From JAJVID01 sp963743425 (GTDB lineage: Bacteria; Acidobacteriota; Blastocatellia; RBC074): a stretch of 64,000 bases of DNA. Where the stretch lies: NCBI GenBank assembly GCA_963743425.1, contig CAVUPU010000001.1, positions 124,001-188,000 of the forward strand, in the 5' to 3' direction. Shown piece by piece: positions 18,831-24,146 of this stretch (the stretch's first letter is position 1; every line of letters starts with the position of its first letter). The notes under the pieces were generated by a model. That model did no database searches. It was not told the DNA's origin and was given only the letters and a program-made list of their open reading frames with translations. A program made the position numbers and the translations under genes.

Positions 18831-18867
18831 ACAGTACCGCGCCGCTTGCTTACGCGCGCGGTACTGT
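18831..18867. repeat. REP-like palindrome, family CAGTACCGCG (copy 1)
   Basis: ACAGTACCGCG facing CGCGGTACTGT around a short GC-rich centre, between tRNA-Trp and tRNA-Ser. Same family at 19212, 20178, 22581 and 63590. Confidence 0.75.
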
Positions 18868-18887
18868 ATCAGCGTTCCTGTCATAGT

Positions 18888-18974
18888 GGAGGTGTGGCGG
18901 AAATGGTAAACGCGCTGGTCCGCTAAACCAGAGAGCTACTTTGTCTCGTGTGGGTTCGAGTCCCACCACCTCCG
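18888..18974 (+). tRNA. tRNA-Ser (GCT), C33
   Basis: Acceptor GGAGGTG/CACCTCC, stem CTGGT/ACCAG, loop CCGCTAA, variable arm of about 18 nt, discriminator G. Position 33 is C rather than U. Confidence 0.85.
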
Positions 18975-19036
18975 TAAATGTTATTTGTTGTACAGGAAAG
19001 GTAGGAGAAGATAGCGAAAGAGTAACACGAGATTTT

Positions 19037-19119
19037 GGAGGGCAAGCCTAATTGGTAGGGCAGCAGTCCCGAAAACTGCCGAGGTAACACTCATCAGGGT
19101 TCGAGTCCCTGGCTCTCCG
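19037..19119 (+). tRNA. tRNA-Ser (CGA), C33
   Basis: Acceptor GGAGGGC/GCTCTCC, stem GCAGT/ACTGC, loop CCCGAAA (C33), variable arm about 15 nt, discriminator G. Confidence 0.83.
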
Positions 19120-19133
19120 TCAAGTATACGTGT

Positions 19134-19208
19134 GCCGACGTGGCGCAATATGGCAGACGCGCTAAGCTCAGAACTTAGATGATGCAGGTTCGAATCCTGC
19201 CGTCGGCA
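19134..19208 (+). tRNA. tRNA-Leu (CAG), short variable loop
   Basis: Acceptor GCCGACG/CGTCGGC, Leu-like D arm (GGCAGACGC), stem CTAAG/CTTAG, loop CTCAGAA, discriminator A. The variable region is only ATGAT (5 nt), whereas bacterial tRNA-Leu normally has a long class-II arm. 75 nt in total. Confidence 0.85.
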
Positions 19209-19211
19209 TCA

Positions 19212-19293
19212 GATCAGTACCGCGAGCGGTAGCGAGCGCGCCCTTGACGAGCTTGCTCATGAGACCCGCTCGCTGCCGCTCGCGGTACTGATC
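19212..19293. repeat. REP-like palindrome, family CAGTACCGCG (copy 2)
   Basis: GATCAGTACCGCGAGCGGTA... on the left (from 19212) mirrored by ...CGCTCGCGGTACTGATC on the right (to 19293), between tRNA-Leu and tRNA-Arg. Confidence 0.8.
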
Positions 19294-19296
19294 ATT

Positions 19297-19373
19297 GCAT
19301 CGGTAGCTCAGCGGAAATTGAGAGCGCAGGTCTCCGAAGCCTGAGGACGCGAGTTCGAATCTCGCCCGATGCT
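19297..19373 (+). tRNA. tRNA-Arg (CCG)
   Basis: Acceptor GCATCGG/CCGATGC, stem CAGGT/GCCTG, loop CTCCGAA, T arm GCGAG TTCGAAT CTCGC, discriminator T. Confidence 0.87.
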
Positions 19374-19376
19374 CTT

Positions 19377-19451
19377 GCGGACGTGGCGCAATCCGGTAGA
19401 CGCGCAGCGCCGAGAACGCTGTTGTTGGAGGTTCAAATCCTCTCGTCCGCA
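19377..19451 (+). tRNA. tRNA-Leu (GAG), C33, short variable loop
   Basis: Acceptor GCGGACG/CGTCCGC, stem CAGCG/CGCTG, loop CCGAGAA (C33), variable loop TTGTT (5 nt), discriminator A. Only three bases after tRNA-Arg. Confidence 0.85.
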
Positions 19452-19459
19452 TCGGGATT

Positions 19460-19534
19460 GCAGGTATGGCGCAATCTGGCAGACGCGGCGGTCTCAAGAA
19501 CCGCAAGTTGAAGGTTCGAATCCTTCTACCTGCA
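19460..19534 (+). tRNA. tRNA-Leu (CAA), short variable loop
   Basis: Acceptor GCAGGTA/TACCTGC, stem GCGGT/ACCGC, loop CTCAAGA, variable loop AAGTT (5 nt), T arm GAAGG TTCGAAT CCTTC, discriminator A. Confidence 0.85.
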
Positions 19535-19543
19535 TTGAATCTT

Positions 19544-19616
19544 GTGGGTGTAGCTCAAATGGAAGAGCGCGAGCCCGCCACGCTCGAGGTTGGGAGTTCA
19601 AACCTCCTCGCCCACT
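19544..19616 (+). tRNA. tRNA-Gly (GCC), C33
   Basis: Acceptor GTGGGTG/CGCCCAC, stem CGAGC/GCTCG, loop CCGCCAC (C33), class I, discriminator T. Confidence 0.85.
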
Positions 19617-19639
19617 TCAAGGTTGTTGTTTGATTTTTA

Positions 19640-19712
19640 GCACGCCTGGCCGAGTGGATGCAGGCGCGTGGTTGCAGCCCACGTCAGATCGGTTCGATTC
19701 CGGTGGCGTGCT
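19640..19712 (+). tRNA. tRNA-Cys (GCA)
   Basis: Acceptor GCACGCC/GGCGTGC, stem CGTGG/CCACG, loop TTGCAGC, discriminator T. The next bases are CCA (19713-19715), so the 3' end may be encoded here. Confidence 0.87.
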
Positions 19713-19722
19713 CCAAATATTC

Positions 19723-19799
19723 GCCGAAGTGGCGGAACAGGCAGACGCGCGGAGCTTAAGCCTCCGAACACTTTGAGGGTTCGACTCCCTCCTTCGGCA
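19723..19799 (+). tRNA. tRNA-Leu (TAA), short variable loop
   Basis: Acceptor GCCGAAG/CTTCGGC, stem CGGAG/CTCCG, loop CTTAAGC, variable region 8 nt (AACACTTT), T arm GAGGG TTCGACT CCCTC, discriminator A. Confidence 0.85.
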
Positions 19800-19804
19800 T
19801 ATAC

Positions 19805-19877
19805 GGCGGGGATCGAGCAAGGGTGGCTCGATGGTCTCATAAGCCATAACCGGCAGGTTCAACTCCTGCCCCCGCTA
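19805..19877 (+). tRNA. tRNA-Met (CAT)
   Basis: Acceptor GGCGGGG/CCCCGCT with a weak G1-U72 pair, D stem region CGAGC/GCTCG, stem ATGGT/GCCAT, loop CTCATAA, discriminator A. Position 8 is A. Initiator, elongator Met or an Ile2 (lysidine) tRNA cannot be separated from sequence alone. Confidence 0.78.
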
Positions 19878-19887
19878 TAGAAATTAT

Positions 19888-19960
19888 GGGGCGTTGGGCA
19901 AGAGGCGAAGCCGCAGCTCTTTCAAAGCTGAAATCGCGGGTTCGAATCCCGCACGCCCTG
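19888..19960 (+). tRNA. tRNA-Glu (TTC)
   Basis: Acceptor GGGGCGT/ACGCCCT, stem CAGCT/AGCTG, loop CTTTCAA, T arm GCGGG TTCGAAT CCCGC, discriminator G. Confidence 0.86.
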
Positions 19961-19985
19961 CTTGGATTTTGTTGTTCGACGTTAT

Positions 19986-20059
19986 GGGTCTGTGGCCTAA
20001 CCGGAGAAGGCAACGGTCTTTTAAATCGTGAGATGTGGGTTCGAGTCCCACCAGACCCA
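19986..20059 (+). tRNA. tRNA-Lys (TTT)
   Basis: Acceptor GGGTCTG/CAGACCC, stem ACGGT/ATCGT, loop CTTTTAA, discriminator A, class I. Confidence 0.87.
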
Positions 20060-20077
20060 TCACGATCTTTGACATCT

Positions 20078-20168
20078 GCTCCTATAGCTCAATCAGGGAG
20101 AGCGGCACGATGATAATGTGTCAGCGCCAGATCGGCGCAAGGTCCGGGTTCGAGTCCCGGTGGGAGCA
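20078..20168 (+). tRNA. tRNA with Ile anticodon GAT but class-II variable arm
   Basis: 91 nt. Acceptor GCTCCTA/TGGGAGC, stem GCACG/TGTGT, loop ATGATAA, T arm CCGGG TTCGAGT CCCGG, discriminator A. The variable region is 22 nt (20122-20143) and forms the hairpin GCGCC-AGATC-GGCGC. Normal tRNA-Ile has a 4-5 nt variable loop. Charging identity is uncertain: long arm plus A73 resembles Leu/Tyr tRNAs. Confidence 0.8.
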
Positions 20169-20177
20169 CTTATTGAT

Positions 20178-20213
20178 GAATCAACCGCGCGCTAACGCGC
20201 GCGGTACTGATTC
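20178..20213. repeat. REP-like palindrome, family CAGTACCGCG (copy 3, degenerate)
   Basis: The right arm CGCGCGGTACTGATTC is intact; the left arm lacks two bases (GAATCAACCGCGCG). Confidence 0.65.
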
Positions 20214-20303
20214 GCTCCCGTAGCTTAAATGGCAAAGCGGCAGGCTTATACCCTGCAAGCGCCGGATCAGCGCGTGATCCGAGTTCGAGTCTCGGCGGGA
20301 GCA
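20214..20303 (+). tRNA. tRNA with Ile anticodon TAT but class-II variable arm
   Basis: 90 nt. Acceptor GCTCCCG/CGGGAGC, stem GCAGG/CCTGC, loop CTTATAC, T arm CCGAG TTCGAGT CTCGG, discriminator A. The variable region is again about 22 nt (AAGCGCCGGATCAGCGC...) and clearly related to that of the GAT gene at 20078. Confidence 0.8.
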
Positions 20304-20313
20304 ATGAAATTAT

Positions 20314-20387
20314 GGCGGGTGTAGCTCAGATGGCAGAGCGTCTGTCTGTGAATCAGATCGTCGCCGGTTCGAGTCCGGCCACTCGCC
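20314..20387 (+). tRNA. tRNA-His (GTG)
   Basis: Extra G-1 opposite C73, the His identity pair; acceptor GCGGGTG/CACTCGC, loop CTGTGAA; the innermost anticodon-stem pair is a T-T mismatch. Class I. Confidence 0.86.
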
Positions 20388-20396
20388 CTGATCTGT

Positions 20397-20469
20397 TGGG
20401 GAGTGGCGCAATTGGCAGCGCGGCGGTCCTTGAAATCGCAGGTTGTAGGTTCGATCCCTACCTTCCCAG
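20397..20469 (+). tRNA. tRNA-Gln (TTG), C33
   Basis: Acceptor TGGGGAG/CTTCCCA with the U1-A72 pair typical of Gln, stem GCGGT/ATCGC, loop CCTTGAA (C33), discriminator G. Confidence 0.86.
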
Positions 20470-20477
20470 TCTGTTTT

Positions 20478-20551
20478 GCGCCTGTAGCTCAGTCGGTAGC
20501 AGCGCACGGTCGATAACCGTGAGGTCGCAGGTTCGAATCCTGCCGGGCGCA
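20478..20551 (+). tRNA. tRNA-Ile (GAT), class I, C33
   Basis: Acceptor GCGCCTG/CGGGCGC, perfect stem CACGG/CCGTG, loop TCGATAA (C33), normal 5-nt variable loop, discriminator A. It coexists with the class-II GAT gene at 20078. Confidence 0.83.
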
Positions 20552-20561
20552 TTGAAATTAT

Positions 20562-20635
20562 GGGGCGTTGGTGTAGTCGGTTAACACACTCGGCTCTCAA
20601 TCGAGAGATGGTCGGTTCGAATCCGATACGCCCTG
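20562..20635 (+). tRNA. tRNA-Glu (CTC)
   Basis: Acceptor GGGGCGT/ACGCCCT, stem CTCGG/TCGAG, loop CTCTCAA, T arm GTCGG TTCGAAT CCGAT, discriminator G. Confidence 0.86.
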
Positions 20636-20637
20636 CT

Positions 20638-20731
20638 CATTTTCCATTTGTCATTTGTCGTTTGCTATTTGTCATTGAAGAAGCGCGGCTCAACCAATGA
20701 CAAATGAAAAATGGAAAATGGAAAATGAAAT
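20638..20731. repeat. Short-word inverted repeat (TTTCCATTTGTCATTTG family)
   Basis: Left half built of TTTCCATT/TTTGTCAT words, right half of their complements (ATGACAAATGAAAAATGGAA), between tRNA-Glu and tRNA-Asp. Related repeats at 39813-39952 and 52936-53036. Confidence 0.7.
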
Positions 20732-20805
20732 GGGACTGTAGGCCAGCGGAGTGGCCGCAGCGCTGTCAACGCTGAGATCGTCGGGTTCAACTCCCACCAG
20801 TCCCG
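20732..20805 (+). tRNA. tRNA-Asp (GTC)
   Basis: Acceptor GGGACTG/CAGTCCC, stem CAGCG/CGCTG, loop CTGTCAA, discriminator G. The T stem TCGGG/CCCAC has two mismatched pairs, so it may be degenerate. Confidence 0.82.
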
Positions 20806-20821
20806 TCGGGGTTTGTTATTT

Positions 20822-20894
20822 GGATCGGTAGCTCAATTGTCAGAGCGCCTGCCTCTTAAGCAGGAAGCTGTGGGTTCGAGTCCCACCCGATCCA
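20822..20894 (+). tRNA. tRNA-Lys (CTT)
   Basis: Acceptor GGATCGG/CCGATCC, stem CCTGC/GCAGG, loop CTCTTAA, discriminator A, followed by an encoded CCA (20895-20897). The most canonical tRNA of the array. Confidence 0.9.
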
Positions 20895-20942
20895 CCAATG
20901 AGTTTTCGTCGGCGTCAGGTTGGATGTGACAACCGCGTATGG

Positions 20943-20982
20943 TGTCAGGCGACAATCGCCTCCACAGGATTGTCGCCTGACA
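20943..20982. repeat. Perfect 15-bp hairpin
   Basis: TGTCAGGCGACAATC (20943-20957) and its reverse complement (20968-20982) around a 10-base loop, in the gap between tRNA-Lys and the HNH gene (20898-21025). No T-run. Possibly a bidirectional end for two convergent transcripts. Confidence 0.6.
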
Positions 20983-21025
20983 GACGCGAAAGGTTTTTGT
21001 GGGATAGCCTTGTCGGGTTTATTTC

Positions 21026-21622
21026 TCACAATACGAGCAATCCGGCATGGACTTCGGCATGGCAGTTTGCGCACAGCATTACGCATTTATCTAACTCTGA
21101 TTGGATTGCATTCCATGATCTGCTGATTCCGCTAATGGTGAAGTCTTTATGGGATGCATCAAGGTGATGGAAGCTGAGAGCGCGCACACACTTATCATAG
21201 CCGCAGATTTGGCAGCATCCGCCTTTATATTTAATGGCGCGCACCTTGGCTCTTTGTCGCCAAGATATGACGTAAAGAGATGTGTTAGCTTTGGTTTCGG
21301 CTTTTGGTCTAAGCTGGTGGACTGCTTTCCGACAGATTTCTGAGCAGTATTTTCTGCCAGATGGAACCAGCGCCCCACAGACACAATGGTTCGTCATATG
21401 GCGTTTACGGACTATTGTGTTGTTGTAGGAGCCGGCGCATGAACGGTCGCAGAATTTTTTAGACCTCGCTTCAGCGACCCTCATTCCATCTTTGACTTCG
21501 ATCACCGAGCCACACTGCAAGCAACGGTTCGGGTTTTCGTAATATCGGGCGATGGCTGCGGCGCGCATCTTCTTGGCGCTGGCCTGTGTCCCTAGTGATT
21601 GAATCAACTTGGTGATAGCCAT
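21026..21622 (-). CDS. HNH endonuclease with zinc-ribbon N-terminus, inside the tRNA array
   Basis: 198 residues on the strand opposite to the tRNAs. It carries several Cys pairs (CLQCG near 34-38, CDRSC, CVCG, CSEIC) and an HNH fold: CCQICG (136-141), SFHHLD with H152/H153, LCANCHAEVH with C184, C187, H188 and H192. Such small HNH proteins with zinc-knuckle N-termini are typical of phage and free-standing homing nucleases. Its position splits the array into 22 and 11 tRNAs, suggesting a selfish insertion or a functional part of the array. ATG 21622. Confidence 0.8.
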   Translation of the reverse strand: MAITKLIQSLGTQASAKKMRAAAIARYYENPNRCLQCGSVIEVKDGMRVAEARSKKFCDRSCAGSYNNTIVRKRHMTNHCVCGALVPSGRKYCSEICRKAVHQLRPKAETKANTSLYVISWRQRAKVRAIKYKGGCCQICGYDKCVRALSFHHLDASHKDFTISGISRSWNAIQSELDKCVMLCANCHAEVHAGLLVL

Positions 21623-21680
21623 GGGCGCATTATAGCATTGTTGTTATGTTTGCTGAGCTTGAATTCATTCAATTTAGCTT

Positions 21681-21755
21681 CAGGGTGTAGCTCAGCTTGC
21701 GCAGAGCGCGCGCCCCGGGAGCGCGAGGTCGCAGGTTTGAATCCTGCCACCCTGA
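21681..21755 (+). tRNA. tRNA-Pro (CGG), C33
   Basis: Acceptor CAGGGTG/CACCCTG, stem CGCGC/GCGCG, loop CCCGGGA (C33), T loop TTTGAAT (T at the usual C56), discriminator A. Confidence 0.84.
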
Positions 21756-21853
21756 CTTTTTGCGGCGAATGCCGATGGAACTACATCGTCCCTTAAACGA
21801 TCTCTCCGCCAAACTATGGAGAGCGTGTTTCATCATTCCTCGTCGCCGCTTTT

Positions 21854-21926
21854 GCGAGTGAGGCGCGACTGGTTGCGCGTCAGCCTTCCAAGCTGAAGAT
21901 AGTGGGTTCGAGTCCCATCACTCGCT
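21854..21926 (+). tRNA. tRNA-Gly (TCC)
   Basis: Acceptor GCGAGTG/CACTCGC, stem TCAGC/GCTGA, loop CTTCCAA, discriminator T. Position 8 is A (AG at 8-9). Confidence 0.85.
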
Positions 21927-21935
21927 TTTGAATTC

Positions 21936-22009
21936 GTCGCCGTAGCTCAAAAGGTAGCAGCAGCCGTCTCGTAAGCGGCAGGTTGTGGGTTCGATTCCCA
22001 CCGGCGGCT
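21936..22009 (+). tRNA. tRNA-Thr (CGT)
   Basis: Acceptor GTCGCCG/CGGCGGC, stem GCCGT/GCGGC, loop CTCGTAA, T arm GTGGG TTCGATT CCCAC, discriminator T. Confidence 0.86.
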
Positions 22010-22018
22010 TTTGAAAGT

Positions 22019-22089
22019 TGGGAGATCGTCTAACGGCAGGACTGCGGACTCTGAATCCGCCAATCGTGGTTCGAATCCACGTCTCCCAG
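22019..22089 (+). tRNA. tRNA-Gln (CTG)
   Basis: Acceptor TGGGAGA/TCTCCCA (U1-A72), stem GCGGA/TCCGC, loop CTCTGAA, discriminator G. Short D arm, 71 nt. Confidence 0.87.
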
Positions 22090-22099
22090 TCGGATTTTT

Positions 22100-22172
22100 A
22101 GGAGCGTAGCTCAGCGGTAGCAGCGCCTCTCTTACAAAGAGGATGTCGTGGGTTCGATTCCCACCGCTCCTA
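22100..22172 (+). tRNA. tRNA-Val (TAC)
   Basis: Acceptor AGGAGCG/CGCTCCT, stem CCTCT/AGAGG, loop CTTACAA, T arm GTGGG TTCGATT CCCAC, discriminator A. Confidence 0.88.
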
Positions 22173-22183
22173 TCAACGGTTTT

Positions 22184-22256
22184 GGGGTCGTGGCCAAATC
22201 GGGAAGGCTCTGGTCTTGCAAACCAGTAATTGCGGGTTCGATTCCCGTCGACTCCA
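22184..22256 (+). tRNA. tRNA-Ala (TGC)
   Basis: Acceptor GGGGTCG/CGACTCC contains the G3-U70 pair that defines Ala. Stem CTGGT/ACCAG, loop CTTGCAA, discriminator A. Confidence 0.88.
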
Positions 22257-22262
22257 TTTTTT

Positions 22263-22334
22263 CAGGATGTGGGATAGTGGCCGTCCACCAGTCTTGGGAA
22301 CTGGTTCACGCTGGTTCAATTCCAGCCATCCTGA
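22263..22334 (+). tRNA. tRNA-Pro (TGG)
   Basis: Acceptor CAGGATG/CATCCTG, stem CCAGT/ACTGG, loop CTTGGGA, T arm GCTGG TTCAATT CCAGC, discriminator A. Confidence 0.87.
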
Positions 22335-22338
22335 CTTT

Positions 22339-22414
22339 GTCCGTGTAGCTCAGCGGAACTAAGAGCGTCGCGCTACGAACGCGAAGGTCGGGAGTTCAAA
22401 TCTCTCCACGGACA
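22339..22414 (+). tRNA. tRNA-Arg (ACG)
   Basis: Acceptor GTCCGTG/CACGGAC, stem TCGCG/CGCGA, loop CTACGAA, discriminator A. A34 would need TadA-type deamination to inosine. Confidence 0.88.
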
Positions 22415-22419
22415 TCACT

Positions 22420-22491
22420 GGTTGGTTAGCTTAACAGGCAGAGCGCTCGGTTGAAGCCCGAACGGACGGGGTTCGAGTCCTCGACCAACCA
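22420..22491 (+). tRNA. tRNA-Phe (GAA)
   Basis: Acceptor GGTTGGT/ACCAACC, loop TTGAAGC on a stem with one mismatched outer pair, T arm CGGGG TTCGAGT CCTCG, discriminator A. Confidence 0.86.
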
Positions 22492-22501
22492 TCACCTTTT
22501 C

Positions 22502-22576
22502 GCCCGCAGGGCTGCGGAGGCAAGCGGCGCTCGCGTGGTAAGCGAGAGGTCATCGGTTCGATTCCGATTGCGGGCT
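22502..22576 (+). tRNA. tRNA-Thr (GGT)
   Basis: Acceptor GCCCGCA/TGCGGGC, stem CTCGC/GCGAG, loop GTGGTAA, T arm ATCGG TTCGATT CCGAT, discriminator T. Position 8 is G. Confidence 0.84.
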
Positions 22577-22580
22577 TGTC

Positions 22581-22675
22581 ACAGTACCGCGCGTGTAGGG
22601 GCGGGTATTCCCCGCCCAACCGCCTTGATCACGAACGCGGGCGGGGAATACCCGCCCCTACGCGCGCGGTACTGT
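22581..22675. repeat. REP-like palindrome, family CAGTACCGCG (copy 4) with nested repeat
   Basis: Outer arms ACAGTACCGCGCG (from 22581) and CGCGCGGTACTGT (to 22675). Nested inside is a perfect inverted repeat of 23 bases (GTAGGGGCGGGTATTCCCCG... and its complement). Lies before the last tRNA of the array. Confidence 0.8.
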
Positions 22676-22689
22676 ATCAGTGTTGAACT

Positions 22690-22765
22690 GGGTCTGTGGT
22701 CTAATTGGAAGCAAGGCGCTCGGCTTCTATCCGAGATGATGCAGGTTCGAGTCCTGCCAGACCCA
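22690..22765 (+). tRNA. tRNA-Arg (TCT)
   Basis: Acceptor GGGTCTG/CAGACCC, stem CTCGG/CCGAG, loop CTTCTAT, T arm GCAGG TTCGAGT CCTGC, discriminator A. Last tRNA of the array, 14 bases before the HNH gene. Confidence 0.87.
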
Positions 22766-22779
22766 TTTGAGGCGGCTTT

Positions 22780-23340
22780 ATGATATACGGCAGAAAAGTT
22801 CTTTTACTCAACGCTTCTTACGAACCCTTGAGTCTGGTGACCGCGCCGAAGGCTTTGGCGCTGGTGTGGCGGCGGGTGGCTGAAACGCTCGAATTTGACA
22901 GAGGCGTCCGGATTCGTTCGCCGCGTTTTGTTTTCGACGCGCCATCGGTCATTCGATTGACTCATTACATTGACGTGCGGTCGCGGAAGAACCGCGTGAC
23001 CAATCGCAATCGCATCTTCACGCGCGATCGTTACCGCTGCCAGTATTGCGGCCGCCGGGGCACGGCGTTCGATCTGACGCTCGATCACATCCTGCCGAAA
23101 TCGCGCGGCGGGCGGACGTTGGCCGAAAACCTGGCGACCGCCTGCCAGGTTTGCAATAACCGCAAAGGCGACCGAACGCCCGAAGAGGCGCGGATGCCGC
23201 TGCTCACCAATCCGGCGGCGTTGTATTACGGATTGGAGCGGGCCGCATGGGGCGACGCGGCGCGGTCTCGTCCCGAATGGCGCAAGTATCTCTTCCTTGA
23301 AGACGCCGAGCGTCATATGGACGAGATTATGACCGCCTGA
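22780..23340 (+). CDS. HNH endonuclease family protein
   Basis: 186 residues. HNH/beta-beta-alpha-metal core: CQYCG (C87, C90), LDHILPKSRGG (D102, H103), N117 and CQVCNNRKG (C122, C125, N127). The N-terminal MIYGRKVLLLNASYEPL is characteristic of a widespread chromosomal HNH family of unknown role. It starts 14 bases after the last tRNA and could be co-transcribed with the array. Complete and intact. Confidence 0.88.
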   Translation: MIYGRKVLLLNASYEPLSLVTAPKALALVWRRVAETLEFDRGVRIRSPRFVFDAPSVIRLTHYIDVRSRKNRVTNRNRIFTRDRYRCQYCGRRGTAFDLTLDHILPKSRGGRTLAENLATACQVCNNRKGDRTPEEARMPLLTNPAALYYGLERAAWGDAARSRPEWRKYLFLEDAERHMDEIMTA

Positions 23341-23399
23341 TTTCATATTCATATGCCATAGGCCGTTTTTCATATGAAATATGGCGTATGGCATATTTT
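23341..23399. repeat. Short-word inverted repeat (CATATGAAATATGGC type)
   Basis: A/T-rich words (TTCATATT, CATATGCCATA) mirrored by TATGGCGTATGGCATA; a foldback spacer between the HNH gene and the next ORF. Similar A/T-rich palindrome at 27767-27794. Confidence 0.55.
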
Positions 23400-23435
23400 C
23401 CTTGCGAGAACGATTATGCAGAAGTGGAGATCATC

Positions 23436-24146
23436 ATGAGCGCGCTTTTTTTCTTTCCTTGGCTGAGACTCAAGAGAGAAATCATGGTTGGAAATTTTTC
23501 GCTTGTTCGCTACAGCCGCGGCGAATCACCGGCTGGCCCTGGAACAGCGGAGCAGGCGATTATTGACGGTGTGCTGAAACCATATCTTGAAGGACCCGAC
23601 CAGCCAATTACCCACGCCACATTACTCAGGAGCAATAAGCGGGGACTCTTTGACGAGCTTAACGATGAAGAACGCACGGGGGCGTTTGTTTTTTCGGAAC
23701 TTCTTTCGCTATCAGGGATTGCCCAACGAGAATATTTCAGGCAGGTGGGACAATACTGTAATCGCGATCATTTTCGGCTGATTGGCCAGTGGATTCGTGA
23801 TTTCTTCCGCCTGCGGGGCAATATGGCCCATGGCAAGATCACGTCACGATCTCCCCAAGTATGGCTGACACCGGTCCACTTATTGCTCGGAAGCTACGTT
23901 TTTCCACTGCTGGTCAAAATCATGCTCCAGCAGGAAAAAATTTATCAGATGGGCGAAAACGATCAATTTGACATTGATGTTTTTGAGCCACTCGCCTCTG
24001 AAGAGCTTTTCAACAGCAATCACAAAAGAGGCGATGAATACGTCTGGAATAAAGTTATTGATGAAAAAAGACGAGAACAGCGTGTTAAGAATGCGGTCAA
24101 GTATTGGGAAAGCATTCAGGGCACGATTCCTGATGAAACTCAGTAG
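23436..24146 (+). CDS. HEPN-like protein of unknown function
   Basis: 236 residues from ATG 23436 (GTGGAGA upstream). The start MSALFFFPWLRLKREIMVGNF and the region FFRLRGNMAHG, with R127-x4-H132, match the R-x(4-6)-H signature of HEPN domains, many of which are RNases in conflict systems. It resembles ApeA-like HEPN proteins by layout; this is a motif-based guess. It follows the tRNA array and HNH gene on the same strand. If a true HEPN RNase, tRNA would be a plausible target. Confidence 0.6.
   Translation: MSALFFFPWLRLKREIMVGNFSLVRYSRGESPAGPGTAEQAIIDGVLKPYLEGPDQPITHATLLRSNKRGLFDELNDEERTGAFVFSELLSLSGIAQREYFRQVGQYCNRDHFRLIGQWIRDFFRLRGNMAHGKITSRSPQVWLTPVHLLLGSYVFPLLVKIMLQQEKIYQMGENDQFDIDVFEPLASEELFNSNHKRGDEYVWNKVIDEKRREQRVKNAVKYWESIQGTIPDETQ

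Noticed and set aside
19805..19877. Firm call of initiator tRNA-fMet
   Set aside because: The weak G1-U72 pair is suggestive, but the three G-C pairs typical of the initiator anticodon stem are absent.
19168..20600. Several minus-strand ORFs across the tRNA array (for example 19168-19506 and 20310-20600)
   Set aside because: They are reverse translations of tRNA T arms (repeated GxxGFEPAT-type words), a well-known artefact of tRNA clusters.
20638..20731. CRISPR-like repeat array
   Set aside because: The short words are irregular and form one foldback; there is no repeat-spacer periodicity and no cas gene.
22451..22783. 110-codon ORF across the last tRNAs
   Set aside because: Overlaps tRNA-Phe, tRNA-Thr, a REP element and tRNA-Arg; chance open frame.
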